Assembly (NCBI RefSeq): GCF_030440595.1 | Contig: NZ_CP047452.1 | Coordinates: forward strand, 1,426,001-1,490,000 | Origin: Corynebacterium glucuronolyticum DSM 44120 | GTDB taxonomy: Bacteria; Actinomycetota; Actinomycetes; Mycobacteriales; Mycobacteriaceae | Length of the DNA: 64,000 nt | Direction: 5' to 3' | Shown here: positions 51,637 through 62,549 of the stretch, piece after piece | Numbering within the stretch: position 1 is the first letter of the stretch | Layout: the number at the start of each line of letters is the position of its first letter | Program-made: the position numbers and the translations under genes | Notes under the pieces: model-generated | Seen by the model: the letters and a program-made list of their open reading frames with translations, nothing else | Told to the model about the DNA's origin: nothing | Databases searched by the model: none

Positions 51637-52144
51637 GGCGCAACCTTTCCTACATCCGTTGGGATTCCGATCCCAGCGGGAGCGCCGAGATAGAACCCAA
51701 CATCACAAATGAACTATATCTGTATTTCTCCACCCACTTTAGGTAGCGTTGGCCAATTTCGGAGTAGTTTACGAACGATGGAATGTCTTTAGTATCAGAC
51801 AAAAGAGTGTGCTCTCCGCGCTAAATAGCAGCACACCCTACTGTTTCACCCCACACGCAGGAAGAAACTGGATCCGGACGAGGATTCGCTAAACTCCCCC
51901 AGACCTCCCCACCGCCTCCGATACTTTCATCTTCACCCCCGTCTACCTCCCTTCCTTTCCCCCTCCTCCAAGCCACAGGCTTATCGTTCGGCAGGGTGCA
52001 TCCCTAACCCGAGCCGATGGCTCACCACCTCGCATCACAAGACGATTGCCTAAGCAGATCCGGATTGCTGAACAGCGAACAGTACGAGAAGCAGAAAAGT
52101 GGCGTGAAAACCTTTCCTCCCCGCGCTCTACTGCCGGGACATGC
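51637..52144. promoter_or_regulatory. hutU promoter region
   Basis: On the minus strand TATAGT (51718-51713) would give a leader of about 70 bases. Next to it TCTGTATTTCTCCA (51719-51732, plus strand) partly resembles the palindromic HutR motif I recall from C. resistens; the match is imperfect, so it is only a candidate. The rest, toward the hutR stop, holds no gene. Confidence 0.4.
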
Positions 52145-52876
52145 TTACTCGAGCAGGTGGCGTTTAGAAGCCGACCCGAACACGCGTTTCTCCAGTCCTG
52201 CAGCCTTCATTTGCAAATCCTCTATCACAGACATGCGGGCAGTATCACCGATGGAACCGGTCGCAAAAGTGACGGCAAGTGCGGCAGCAGGCTCTTGCAG
52301 ATGATTGAGAATCGGCACCGCAATCGATTCCTGCCCCGGGGCGACAACTTCGATCTCCTCCGCATACCCCTGGACCCGGATTTCCAACAATTCCTCCGGG
52401 ACACTTCCCAAAACAGCGTTGATACGGGTTGTGTCCATCATCGAAAGCATTGCTTTCCCCGACGCAGTATGCATCGCGGGCAGTCTCACTCCCACGCCTG
52501 TTACGAGTCTGGGCGCACCAGGCGAGGGCAGCTCTAAAATGTAGACCACCTCGTCACCGACGATGCGAGAAACGTGACAGGTGCCGGAGACTAGTTCAGC
52601 TAAGTGTTTAGCCGGCCTAGTGGCTGCTCGAACGAGCGGTTGCTGTGTGGCGTAGGCACCGGACATGCCATAAGCGGCAATCCCTAAACCGTAAGCACGC
52701 CGTTCAGGGACGTACATCACGTAACCGTACTCGATCATGACGTTGAGCAGGTGATACGTGGTCGACCGAGGAAGACCGAGCTCTTGTTGAATTCGAGCTG
52801 CGCTCACTGGGGAATCCAGGGTGGAAAGCAACGTCAAAATACGAAGAGTATTTGCTGCGGCGGGTACGTGGGACAT
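52145..52876 (-). CDS. hutR: IclR-family regulator of histidine utilisation
   Basis: A 243-aa IclR-type regulator: winged HTH with TLRILTLLSTLDSPVSAARIQQELGLPRSTTYHLLNVM (about residues 9-46), then the IclR effector domain with LVSGTCHVSRIVGDEVVYILELPSPG, MHTASGKAMLSMM and QESIAVPILNHLQEPAAALAVTF. It sits inside the hut cluster, divergent from hutG, as HutR in C. resistens does (recalled). It should sense a histidine-pathway intermediate. ATG 52876 is taken because TAATCT lies seven bases upstream, which suggests a leaderless message; the ten extra upstream codons overlap the shared promoter. Confidence 0.88.
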   Translation of the reverse strand: MSHVPAAANTLRILTLLSTLDSPVSAARIQQELGLPRSTTYHLLNVMIEYGYVMYVPERRAYGLGIAAYGMSGAYATQQPLVRAATRPAKHLAELVSGTCHVSRIVGDEVVYILELPSPGAPRLVTGVGVRLPAMHTASGKAMLSMMDTTRINAVLGSVPEELLEIRVQGYAEEIEVVAPGQESIAVPILNHLQEPAAALAVTFATGSIGDTARMSVIEDLQMKAAGLEKRVFGSASKRHLLE

Positions 52877-52907
52877 AATAGTTAGATTACCTAATATGCT
52901 TGACACT
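52877..52907. promoter_or_regulatory. 31-base divergent hutR/hutG promoter
   Basis: TAATAT (52892-52897) is the candidate -10 for hutG, ten bases before its ATG. On the other strand TAATCT serves hutR. Between and over them lies the imperfect palindrome TTAGATTACCTAA (52882-52894), a candidate operator. Both genes would be leaderless, and each -35 would lie within the other gene's first codons. Confidence 0.5.
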
Positions 52908-53858
52908 ATGAGCTATTCCCCCACATTTTCATGGACAGGCCGCAACGACGGCGAAGGCCCCGAGCATGCCCGCTGGTTCAACACGATCAAGCCACTTCCC
53001 TTCAACCCCCTCGAGGAAAACTCCTCGTTAGATGAAGCCACCGCAAAGGAACTCTCCCACTCCGTGACGATCCTCGGTTTCGCCTCGGATGAAGGAGTGC
53101 GCCGCAACCACGGTCGAGTCGGAGCCGCGGAGGGGCCGAATTCCGCGTTCACGGCACTGGGCAGTCTCGCAGTCCCCGCAGAAACCCGCGCCTATGATGC
53201 GGGCATCATTTCCGTGACCGACGCAGATCTTGAAGGAGGGCATAAAGCACTGTCCACGGCAGTCGCCGCTATCACCAGCACAGACACGACCTGCATTGTC
53301 GTCGGTGGTGGGCACGAGACGGCCTACGGCACCCACATGGGCCTCGTTCGCAGTAGCGATTCGGCCTCTATCGGAATCATTAACTTTGATGCCCACTTCG
53401 ACCTACGCACTGCGGACAGGCCGACATCAGGTACTCCCTTCAAACAGATTTCCCAGGAAGTAGACCCATTTCACTACACGGTGATTGGTATCTCTCGCCC
53501 CAACAACACGAAAGTGCTTTTCGACGAGGCGGATGCCCTTGGTGTCACGTACGCCACTGAGGACGAGCTACGGCATGCAGATATCGCCGAAATTATCTCC
53601 ACGGCCGCTCGCGATGTTGATATCCTCCACGTATCCATTGACCTTGATGTTCTTCCAGCGGGAGTGGCGCCCGGAGTAAGCGCACCTGCCGCCGTAGGTG
53701 TGGATCTGAACACGATCAGGGATGGCCTAGCAGCGTGCATGCAGACTGGAAAGGTTCGGCTCATCGATATAGTCGAGCTGAACCCAACCTATGACATCGA
53801 CAATCGCACCGCGAAGGTGGCAGCTCGACTGATCAGCGACGCAACGGCGCTTATGTAG
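52908..53858 (+). CDS. hutG: formimidoylglutamase (arginase family)
   Basis: HutG cleaves formiminoglutamate to glutamate and formamide, closing the pathway. The 316-aa chain has the binuclear-manganese motifs of the arginase superfamily: GGGHETAYGTHMG (first His), NFDAHFDLR (D-x-H-x-D) and SIDLDVLPAGVAPGVSAPA (D-x-D). The upstream open frame to 52821 is antisense to hutR and is not used. The start follows a candidate leaderless promoter in the 31-base gap to hutR. Confidence 0.95.
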   Translation: MSYSPTFSWTGRNDGEGPEHARWFNTIKPLPFNPLEENSSLDEATAKELSHSVTILGFASDEGVRRNHGRVGAAEGPNSAFTALGSLAVPAETRAYDAGIISVTDADLEGGHKALSTAVAAITSTDTTCIVVGGGHETAYGTHMGLVRSSDSASIGIINFDAHFDLRTADRPTSGTPFKQISQEVDPFHYTVIGISRPNNTKVLFDEADALGVTYATEDELRHADIAEIISTAARDVDILHVSIDLDVLPAGVAPGVSAPAAVGVDLNTIRDGLAACMQTGKVRLIDIVELNPTYDIDNRTAKVAARLISDATALM

Positions 53859-53983
53859 CACTCCCGCGCGCTTCCCTTCCAGGTCCTACAACCGATGAAG
53901 CGGATGGTCCACAAGATTACTCCCGCACACGAACATCCGCACACGAACGTTCACAGAAAAACGTTGGCAAGCTAAGGTTCGCA

Positions 53984-54055
53984 GGCGAACGTTCCAGGCA
54001 AACGTACCTGGCGAACGTTCCAGGCAAACGTACCTGGCGAACGTTCCAGGCAAAC
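53984..54055. repeat. 26-bp tandem repeats (2.7 copies)
   Basis: Units at 53984-54009, 54010-54035 and a partial 54036-54055, each GGCGAACGTTCCAGGCAAAC followed by GTACCT. Each carries the palindrome GAACGTTC; CACGAACGTTCACAG at 53943 and TTCGCAGGCGAA at 53978 extend the theme. They lie between hutG and its terminator. Confidence 0.93.
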
Positions 54056-54135
54056 TCTCCATTCCTTCTGTGTCTGGTAAGCGGGACTGCAGAAGGAGGA
54101 CGAGGGACTGCAGTGGATTCTTTGCACGACGCGAA

Positions 54136-54163
54136 AGGCAGCCGGGTATCTACCCGGCTGCCT
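54136..54163. terminator. bidirectional terminator between hutG and hutH
   Basis: AGGCAGCCGGGTA and TACCCGGCTGCCT form a perfect 13-bp stem with a two-base loop, in the 387-base gap between the convergent genes, 277 bases after hutG. Confidence 0.75.
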
Positions 54164-54245
54164 CATATTGCCGAATCCTCGACTGTGCATCCATCGGCTG
54201 GGCATTCCTACCGGATTGCCGCACCTACTGGTTTTAGATTAGCTA

Positions 54246-55784
54246 CTAGCCCAGCTCACCTGCAGCGTCGGCTGCAGCCCTGACGATGTCACCAGAGGCA
54301 ACAAGATCGACAGTGTGCTGAATATCGGGAGCGAGGAAGCGGTCGGGCCCCGGGCCATCGACGGTGCGCCGAAGCACGTCAATAACGGCCTTGGTTCCAA
54401 CACCAGGCTCGCCGCCACGCATGTCGATGGCGCGTGCTGCGGTCAAAATCTCCACTGCGAGAACTCGTGTCAGGCCATCCACGTTGCGACGCAGCTTCCG
54501 GGCTGCCGACCACCCCATCGATACGTGATCCTCTTGCATAGCAGAGGAGGGAATGGAGTCGACGCTGGCAGGGACAGCGTTTCGTTTCATCTCACTGACA
54601 ATCGCAGCCTGCGTGTACTGAGCGATCATGTGACCTGAATCCACACCCGGATCATCAGCGAGGAAAGCGTTCAGCCCTCTATTACGGGCAGGGTCGAGGA
54701 ACCGATCCGTTCGCCGTTCCGAAATGGATGCGAGATCCGCGGTCACGATAGCCAGGAAATCGAGGACATACGCCAACGGTGCGCCATGGAAGTTTCCGTT
54801 CGAGGTGACCCGTCCGTCCTTTGCCACCACGGGGTTATCAACAGCAGCAGCAAGCTCGTTGTTGGCAACGAAAATCGCGTGGCTAAGAGTGTCTCGCACG
54901 CCTCCGGCTACCTGCGGACTGCACCGCACTGAGTACGCATCCTGAACCTGGTTAATGGCGAAGTCCTCTGCTGCAGCCTCAAGAATGCCCGAGCCCTCCA
55001 CGACCTTGAGAACATTGGCTGCTGCGACGGCTTGGCCTGGATGGGGTCGAAGCTCCTGCAAATCTGCTGCGAAGACCGTCGCAGTTCCGTTGAGTCCTTC
55101 GAGTGACATGGCGGTCGCGATGTCCACCGTGGTGACAAGGCGTCGGATGTCATCGATCGCCAGGCACAGTTGGCCGAGCATGCCATCAGTGCCGTTGATG
55201 AGGGCGAGTCCCTCCTTTTCCTTGAGCTCGATCGGCTCAAACCCCGCAAGGGAGCAAGCCTCGGCACCGGTAATTTCCTTTCCGTCCTTCGTGCGGGCTC
55301 GCCCCTCACCAAGAAGAACTAACGCGCTGTGTGCCAAGGGTGCCAGGTCACCTGAGCAGCCTAGGGAACCGAATTCGTGGACGATCGGTGTGATGCCTGC
55401 GTTGAGGAGCTTGGCGTAGCACTGAGCGACCTCCGGACGGACGCCTGTACGTCCAGTGCACAGCGTACTGATACGAAGAAGATTGAGAGCGCGGATGACT
55501 TCCCGCTCTACTTCAGGGCCAGACCCCGCAGCGTGAGATCGCACAAGCGACTTCTGCAGTTGCGCACGCATGTCTTCCGGGATGTGGCGTTTCGCGAGTG
55601 CACCAAAGCCTGTAGAAATGCCGTAGACGGGGGTGGGATCCTTGGCAAGGTCTTCAACGCGACTTCGCGTGGATGCCATAGTCTTCATGGCGTCCTCGGA
55701 AATCTCGATGGGGGCATCATAGCGGGCTACATTAACGACATCGTCGATGCTCAGGGCACCTACTCCGACAGAAACGCAATCCAT
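54246..55784 (-). CDS. hutH: histidine ammonia-lyase
   Basis: HutH deaminates histidine to trans-urocanate, the first step of the pathway. The 512-aa protein has Tyr54 in VYGISTGFG and the electrophile-forming loop GSLGCSGDLAPLAH. The methylidene-imidazolone tripeptide is Cys143-Ser144-Gly145, where most family members have Ala-Ser-Gly; a Cys there is, as I recall, also seen in Streptomyces HutH. Further motifs are NGTDGMLGQL, QDAYSVRCSPQV and NGNFHG. ATG 55784 follows AGGAAGG. It is transcribed alone, convergent with hutG, so the hut genes form three units. Confidence 0.96.
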   Translation of the reverse strand: MDCVSVGVGALSIDDVVNVARYDAPIEISEDAMKTMASTRSRVEDLAKDPTPVYGISTGFGALAKRHIPEDMRAQLQKSLVRSHAAGSGPEVEREVIRALNLLRISTLCTGRTGVRPEVAQCYAKLLNAGITPIVHEFGSLGCSGDLAPLAHSALVLLGEGRARTKDGKEITGAEACSLAGFEPIELKEKEGLALINGTDGMLGQLCLAIDDIRRLVTTVDIATAMSLEGLNGTATVFAADLQELRPHPGQAVAAANVLKVVEGSGILEAAAEDFAINQVQDAYSVRCSPQVAGGVRDTLSHAIFVANNELAAAVDNPVVAKDGRVTSNGNFHGAPLAYVLDFLAIVTADLASISERRTDRFLDPARNRGLNAFLADDPGVDSGHMIAQYTQAAIVSEMKRNAVPASVDSIPSSAMQEDHVSMGWSAARKLRRNVDGLTRVLAVEILTAARAIDMRGGEPGVGTKAVIDVLRRTVDGPGPDRFLAPDIQHTVDLVASGDIVRAAADAAGELG

Positions 55785-56000
55785 GGTTCACCTTCCTGGT
55801 AGGTTGACTATTCTTTGTCCGATATTAGCCACTCGTGAACTCTGTCTGTGCCACCTTCTCCCCTCATCGCTCCACATTCTCATATTCAAGACTTTTTGTT
55901 CTCACCCCCGACGGGGGTTGGACACTGAAGGTAGTACTCCCCCCTCTGTCTCACCTGTCGCATTTCGATCCCCCACGCCCCAAGCGAAAAATCAAAAACT

Positions 56001-56031
56001 AAGGTGGATCCGCTTGTAGCGAGTCCACCTT
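56001..56031. terminator. hairpin in hutH upstream gap
   Basis: AAGGTGGA-TCCGCT and AGCGA-GTCCACCTT pair with small mismatches. The 639-base gap 55785-56423 otherwise holds a hutH promoter side, repeated TTTTATGACGCCTT-like words at 56040-56090 and GGGCTGAGG/GGTTGAGGGCGATCC near-repeats at 56267-56305. I see no gene. Confidence 0.45.
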
Positions 56032-56423
56032 TGCCGTCCTTTTATGCGACCTTTTTATGACGCCTTTTCGTGTGGCCTTTTATGACGCCTTATCCCTAAT
56101 GCTTGCGTTTACTGTTTTCTGGAAACTCCCAATCTCCTTCCCTCACCAGATTCCTAGATTCCAGCTCGGCTTTCAGTCGATCCACCTACTTGTCTGCTCC
56201 CCAGTCCTCCGCAGGCCACTGCTGTTTCTGATCAGGGGCGGGTGGATTCTGGATGAAGGTGATCCGGGCTGAGGACAATCCCGGTTGAGGGCGATCCGGA
56301 CTGAGTGTGGTCCTGGAAGAGGGCTTTCGCAGGTGCGTTTCGTGATCGGGTTTTTGCACGAGGCTATTTACCGTCAGGAGGACACATCCGAGCCCACTAC
56401 ACCGACTACTGCAAGCACACGGA

Positions 56424-56963
56424 CTACACGGAGAAGCCAAGAGCGCGAAGCTGCTCGCGCCCCTCCTCCGTGATCATCTGCGGCCCCCACGGCGGCATCC
56501 ACACCCAGTTGATAGTCAGTTTTTCCACAAGATCGTGGGTCATCACTGCGGCGGCAGCCTGCTCCTCGATCATGTCAGTAAGAGGGCACGCAGGTGAGGT
56601 CAGCGTCATGTTCACGACGGCAGTGTTGCCGTTTTCGATCCAAATGTCATAGACGAGTCCGAGGTCAACAACGTTGATGCCGAGCTCCGGGTCGATGACA
56701 TCGCGAAGGTACTCCTCTACATCGGACGCAAGCTCAAAATCCTCCTCGCTTTGCGGGGGCTTCTGGGCCGGCCCGCTGAGCGAATCGGAGCTGCCGTTTG
56801 CCGGAGCAGGGGCAGCTGCGGTGTCCTGGCTTTCGCTTTCCGACGACCTGTCGTCCGGTTGCTGCACATCCTGTGCTGGTTCCGGTGCAGGTGAAGTCGC
56901 AGTGTGGGACGGCGAATCGACAACGTCGTTCGTTGCCGTTGTTTCATTGTTGTCAGTGGTCAC
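56424..56963 (-). CDS. sufT: DUF59/MIP18-family Fe-S assembly protein with N-terminal extension
   Basis: SufT-type proteins (DUF59) assist maturation of Fe-S enzymes. Of 179 aa, the last 105 form the domain: LRDVIDPELGINVVDLGLVYDI with the DPE motif, VVNMTLTSPACPLTDMIEEQ with the conserved Cys, and a TINWVWMPPWGPQMI end. Residues 1-75 are a low-complexity acidic/Pro/Ser/Ala extension not needed by the family. GTG 56963 is chosen, with AGGAAAC ten bases upstream. It ends the suf cluster, 182 bases after sufU, as in C. glutamicum. Confidence 0.92.
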   Translation of the reverse strand: MTTDNNETTATNDVVDSPSHTATSPAPEPAQDVQQPDDRSSESESQDTAAAPAPANGSSDSLSGPAQKPPQSEEDFELASDVEEYLRDVIDPELGINVVDLGLVYDIWIENGNTAVVNMTLTSPACPLTDMIEEQAAAAVMTHDLVEKLTINWVWMPPWGPQMITEEGREQLRALGFSV

Positions 56964-57145
56964 AGTTAGAAGTTTCCTTTGCTGATCGTCGGGTGATCGT
57001 CAATGCTCGTAGTTTCGCTGCTGGTGATCGTCGAAAAGCACCGTGAGAAAACCGTTCCGGGGAGAGCACCCCAGCCCTCACACAAGGTGGGGACGCGGTG
57101 GCAGAAAGCGGGGCGGTTGTCTCCCCGCTCACGGCCCAGGATGCT

Positions 57146-57580
57146 CTATACCTCCCCTACAGCTGCCTCAAAAGCCTTCCATCCTAGGAGCGCACACTTG
57201 ACACGAGCTGGGTAGCGGGAGACACCGGCGAAAGCAACACCGTCGCCGATAAGGTCCTCGTCACCCTCGTGCTCCCCGCGGGAGGTCACCATCTTCTCAA
57301 ATTCCGCAAGCTTGGCCAACGCTGTATCCAGTGGTTGCCCGATCACCTCCTCGGTGAGCACGTCGACAGCTGCCTGCGAAATAGAACATCCCTCGGCATC
57401 GTAGGAGACATCCTCAACCGTCTTCTTATCCTCACTGAGCTTCACGCGCAGCGTCAGCTCATCGCCACAGGAGGTGTTGACATGGTGGACTTCCGCATCG
57501 AAGGGCTCACGAAGCCCGGCGTGCTGCGGATGCTTGTAGTGGTCCAGGATAACTTCCTGGTACATCTGCTCAAGTTGCAT
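57146..57580 (-). CDS. sufU: SufU, zinc-dependent sulfurtransferase partner of SufS
   Basis: SufU accepts persulfide sulfur from SufS and passes it to SufBCD. The 144-aa protein keeps the zinc ligands Cys38 and Asp40 (NTSCGDEL), Cys65 (AEGCSISQAA) and Cys129 (VKCALLGW), and it contains the SufU-specific insertion GEHEGDEDLIGDGVAFAGVSRYPAR that separates it from IscU. It begins four bases after the sufS stop, so translation is probably coupled. Confidence 0.96.
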   Translation of the reverse strand: MQLEQMYQEVILDHYKHPQHAGLREPFDAEVHHVNTSCGDELTLRVKLSEDKKTVEDVSYDAEGCSISQAAVDVLTEEVIGQPLDTALAKLAEFEKMVTSRGEHEGDEDLIGDGVAFAGVSRYPARVKCALLGWKAFEAAVGEV

Positions 57581-57584
57581 ACTC

Positions 57585-58871
<1,287 letters not shown>

Positions 58872-58959
58872 TCAATCTTTGAGCCAAAAACACGACGTGC
58901 ACCACCGCGTGCGCAGTTTCATCCGTGTGGATACCAGCGCAGCGCCGGCGACGTGTGGA

Positions 58960-59718
58960 TTACTTGACGTACTTCTCGTAGCCCTCGGCCTCGAGTTCAT
59001 CGGCGAGCTCGGGTCCACCGGAGTGAACGACCTGGCCATCCGCGAATACGTGAATGTGCTGCGGCTTGACGTAGTCCAGGATGCGCTTGTAGTGGGTGAT
59101 CATGAGGATTCCGCCACCGGTGCGCTCCTGGTAGCGGTTAATGCCTTCACTCACGATACGCAGTGCATCCACGTCCAGGCCAGAGTCCGTCTCATCCAAG
59201 ATCGCGAACTTTGGAGCCAAAAGCCCCAGCTGGAGGATCTCGTGACGCTTCTTCTCACCACCGGAGAAGCCCTCATTAATCGAGCGCTCGTTAAAGGACT
59301 TGTCAATCTTCAGCTCTTCCTGCGCTGTCCTGACTTCCTTCATACAATCGCGCAGCTTCGGTGCCTCGCCGCGAACGGCGGACACGGAGGAGCGCAGGAA
59401 GTTGGAGGTCGAGACACCCGGTACCTCCACCGGGTACTGCATGGCGAGGAACAGACCGGCGCGGGCGCGCTCGTCTACAGTCATCTCGAGGACATCGCGC
59501 CCGTCGAGAAGCACCTCACCGCTGGTTACCTCGTAGCGGGGGTGGCCAGCCAGCGTGTAAGCCAGAGTGGATTTACCCGATCCGTTCGGCCCCATGATGG
59601 CGTGGGTTTCGCCGGAGGACAGCGTGAGGTTGACACCCTTAAGAATCTCTTTGGGCTCAGTTTTGCCGTCCGTGGAGTTAACAACGGCGTGGAGATCCTT
59701 GATTTCCAACGTGCTCAT
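58960..59718 (-). CDS. sufC: SufC ATPase of the Fe-S scaffold
   Basis: SufC is the ABC-type ATPase that drives structural change in the SufBCD scaffold. The 252-aa sequence has Walker A GPNGSGKSTL, Q-loop LAMQYPVEVPGVS, signature FSGGEKKRHEILQ and Walker B FAILDETDSGLDVDAL; D-E-T-D-S is the SufC form. It is soluble. It stands 224 bases after sufD, a wider gap than elsewhere in the operon. Confidence 0.97.
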   Translation of the reverse strand: MSTLEIKDLHAVVNSTDGKTEPKEILKGVNLTLSSGETHAIMGPNGSGKSTLAYTLAGHPRYEVTSGEVLLDGRDVLEMTVDERARAGLFLAMQYPVEVPGVSTSNFLRSSVSAVRGEAPKLRDCMKEVRTAQEELKIDKSFNERSINEGFSGGEKKRHEILQLGLLAPKFAILDETDSGLDVDALRIVSEGINRYQERTGGGILMITHYKRILDYVKPQHIHVFADGQVVHSGGPELADELEAEGYEKYVK

Positions 59719-59942
59719 TACATCTACCTTTTCGTTTTAGCTAGTATTGTGCGTTTTCGGTTTTATCGTTTCAGCCTAAACCGCTGGAACTCTTCGTTTG
59801 TTCCTGAAAAGCCGTCATGCCTAGCCCCTCTCCAACCACCTGCGCCTGATTGGGCGCGTGAGCCCGAGGGGCAAAATCAGTGCGATGGCGACTCAGTCCG
59901 AATAGCGGAATAATCCGAGTTGCGGAACAGTGCGCGGAACGT

Positions 59943-61112
59943 TCAGTTAAAGCTGAGGCCTTCCAGCTCCTCGGTGATCTTCGCCTCCAGCGTCTCGCGC
60001 AAACCCTCGACGGGGATTCGAGCAATCACTTCGGAGAAGAAGCCGTGGACAATGAGTTTTCTTGCCTCTGCCTCGGGGATACCGCGGGACAGAAGATAAA
60101 ACAGCTGTTCATCATCGAAACGGCCGACGGTGGCGGCGTGACCTGCACCGACGATGCTGCCGGTCTCGATCTCAAGGTTCGGCACGGCATCTGCACGTGC
60201 ACCTTCCGTCAGCACAAGGTTGCGGTTAGCTTCGTACGTGTCCGTCCCCTGCGCGTTGGCTCGAATGAGCACATCGCCGATCCACGCCGTGCGCGCATCA
60301 GGTGTGCGGGTGGTCTTGTCCCCCTGCAACGCTCCCTTGTAGAGCACGTTGGAACGGCAGTTGGGCTGGCTGTGATCGACGAGCATGCGCTGCTCGAAGA
60401 ACTGGCCATCATCGGCAAAGTAGACACCGAGCAGCTCTGCATCGCCGCCTGGAGCGAGATATTTGACCCGTGGCTGTAGGCGGACGACCGAACCACCGAA
60501 CAACGCCACGTTATGGCGAAGGACGGCATCGCGTCCGAGTTCAGCAACCTCTGCACCCAAGTGGACGGCATCGTCATCCCAGTCTTCATGGACAACAACC
60601 GACAGGCGGGCGTTGTCGCCAACGAGATACTCGTGGTTATCAGCAAGCGTTCCTGTTCCCACCGTGTGGATCTGGACGGATGCTGTAGCGCCGTCCTCGA
60701 CCTCGACGACGAGGTTGCCAAAGGCGGTGACATCCGGTCCAGAACCCGTAATAGTGATGATGACCGGCTCGGTCGTCGTCGAATTCTTGGCGAAGGTAAC
60801 GATGTGCCCCTCGGTTGAGGAGGTCCACGCCTGCGCGGCGACACGGTCCACGCCGCCACCGGTGCGACCGATGCGCGCGTCATCACGGGCAACCTTTTCG
60901 TAGGTCACGCCATCGGCGCCCGCCGGAATCTCCACACTCACCTGGGCGGGAACGGCAGTGCTGAACGTGCCGTCGTGCAGCCCGCGGAGGCGGCGCAGCG
61001 GAACATAACGCCACACCTCGTCCTTAACGTGGGGCACCGGGAAATCATCGACGTTGAAGGATGCGAAGAGATCACCCTTGTTGTCGTGCACTGTTGATGC
61101 TAGTTCAGCCAT
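59943..61112 (-). CDS. sufD: SufD scaffold subunit
   Basis: SufD pairs with SufB on the SufC dimer to build [4Fe-4S] clusters. The 389-aa chain opens MAELASTVHDNKGDLFASFN and has DEVWRYVPLRRL, then the parallel beta-helix core and the C-terminal block GAGHAATVGRFDDEQLFYLLSRGIPEAEARKLIVHGFFSEV, where His in GAGHAAT corresponds to the cluster-assembly His. ATG 61112 is three bases after the sufB stop. Confidence 0.96.
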   Translation of the reverse strand: MAELASTVHDNKGDLFASFNVDDFPVPHVKDEVWRYVPLRRLRGLHDGTFSTAVPAQVSVEIPAGADGVTYEKVARDDARIGRTGGGVDRVAAQAWTSSTEGHIVTFAKNSTTTEPVIITITGSGPDVTAFGNLVVEVEDGATASVQIHTVGTGTLADNHEYLVGDNARLSVVVHEDWDDDAVHLGAEVAELGRDAVLRHNVALFGGSVVRLQPRVKYLAPGGDAELLGVYFADDGQFFEQRMLVDHSQPNCRSNVLYKGALQGDKTTRTPDARTAWIGDVLIRANAQGTDTYEANRNLVLTEGARADAVPNLEIETGSIVGAGHAATVGRFDDEQLFYLLSRGIPEAEARKLIVHGFFSEVIARIPVEGLRETLEAKITEELEGLSFN

Positions 61113-61115
61113 TGG

Positions 61116-62549
61116 TTAACCCACAGATCCTTCCATTTGCAGTTCGATGAGACGGTTCAGCTCCAGTGCATATTCCATCGGGAGCTCCTTTGCAATGGGC
61201 TCGACGAAGCCACGCACGATCATCGCCATTGCCTCGTCTTCAGCGAGGCCTCGGGCCATGAGGTAGAACAACTGATCCTCGCTGACCTGCGACACAGTGG
61301 CCTCGTGCCCCAACGAGACGTGGTCGTTTCGAATGTCGTTGTACGGGTAGGTGTCTGAACGGGAAATTTCGTCAACAAGCAGCGCGTCACACTCCACGTT
61401 CGACGTCGAGTGGTGGGCGTTAGCGTTAATCTGTACCAGTCCGCGGTAAGCTGCCCGGCCGCCGGAGCGGGCTACGGATTTGCTCACGATGTTGGAAGAC
61501 GTGTGCGGAGCGAGGTGAACCATCTTGGCACCCGTGTCCTGGATCTGTCCTTCACCTGCGAAAGCCGCAGACAGAACGGAGCCGCTGGCGTATTCGCCGG
61601 CAAGCCACACGGCGGGGTACTTCATGCAAATCTTGGAGCCGATGTTGCCGTCGACCCACTCCATCGTTCCTCCTGCCTCACAACGGGAGCGCTGGGTGAC
61701 CAGGTTGAGGACGTTGTTGGACCAGTTCTGAATCGTCGTGTAGCGGCACCGCGCGTTTTCCTTCACAATGATCTCCACGACTGCTGCGTGAAGAGCATCG
61801 GCCTTGTAAATCGGAGCCGTGCAGCCCTCAACGTAGTGCACGTAAGCACCTTCGTCGACGATAATGAGGGTGCGCTCGAACTGACCCATCGATTCCGTAT
61901 TAATGCGGAAGTATGCCTGCAGTGGGATCTCCACATGGACACCCTTCGGGACGTAAATGAAGGACCCGCCCGACCACACAGCCGCATTGAGAGCGGAGAA
62001 CTTGTTGTCGCCGGCGGGGACTACGGTGCCGAAGTATTCCTTAAACAGATCCGGGTGCTCGCGCAGACCAGAATCCATATCGAGGAAGATAACGCCCTTT
62101 TCTTCCAGGTCCTCGCGGATCTGGTGGTACACAACCTCAGACTCGTACTGGGCGGCGACACCCGCTACCAGGCGCTGTTTCTCCGCCTCGGGAATGCCGA
62201 GTTTGTCGTAGGTATTGCGGATGTCATCCGGGAGATCTTCCCAGCTTGCAGCCGGCTTCTCAGTCGAACGAACGAAGTACTTAAATTCATCGAAATCGAT
62301 AAAGGATAGATCCGGTCCCCACTTGGGAATGGGCTTCTTTTCAAAGATCTCGAGCGCCTTGAGGCGCTGCTCGAGCATCCATTCCGGCTCATTCTTCGTG
62401 GCCGAGATGGTGCGGACAACCTCCTCGTCAAGGCCCTTCTTGGCGGCCTGTCCAGCGTCATCTGAGTCGTGCCAGCCGTAGCTGTACTTCGACGACATGG
62501 ACTGGATGATTTCGTCATCCGACATCTTTTTATCGGTTGGTGCCGTCAC
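61116..62549 (-). CDS. sufB: SufB scaffold subunit
   Basis: SufB is the core scaffold on which Fe-S clusters form. The 477-aa sequence includes [75 protein letters not shown] with the conserved Cys, [18 protein letters not shown] and the C-terminal [29 protein letters not shown]. There is no intein, unlike mycobacterial SufB. The start is GTG 62549, which overlaps the sufR stop (GTGA) and follows AGAAGGAG. Confidence 0.97.
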   Translation of the reverse strand: MTAPTDKKMSDDEIIQSMSSKYSYGWHDSDDAGQAAKKGLDEEVVRTISATKNEPEWMLEQRLKALEIFEKKPIPKWGPDLSFIDFDEFKYFVRSTEKPAASWEDLPDDIRNTYDKLGIPEAEKQRLVAGVAAQYESEVVYHQIREDLEEKGVIFLDMDSGLREHPDLFKEYFGTVVPAGDNKFSALNAAVWSGGSFIYVPKGVHVEIPLQAYFRINTESMGQFERTLIIVDEGAYVHYVEGCTAPIYKADALHAAVVEIIVKENARCRYTTIQNWSNNVLNLVTQRSRCEAGGTMEWVDGNIGSKICMKYPAVWLAGEYASGSVLSAAFAGEGQIQDTGAKMVHLAPHTSSNIVSKSVARSGGRAAYRGLVQINANAHHSTSNVECDALLVDEISRSDTYPYNDIRNDHVSLGHEATVSQVSEDQLFYLMARGLAEDEAMAMIVRGFVEPIAKELPMEYALELNRLIELQMEGSVG

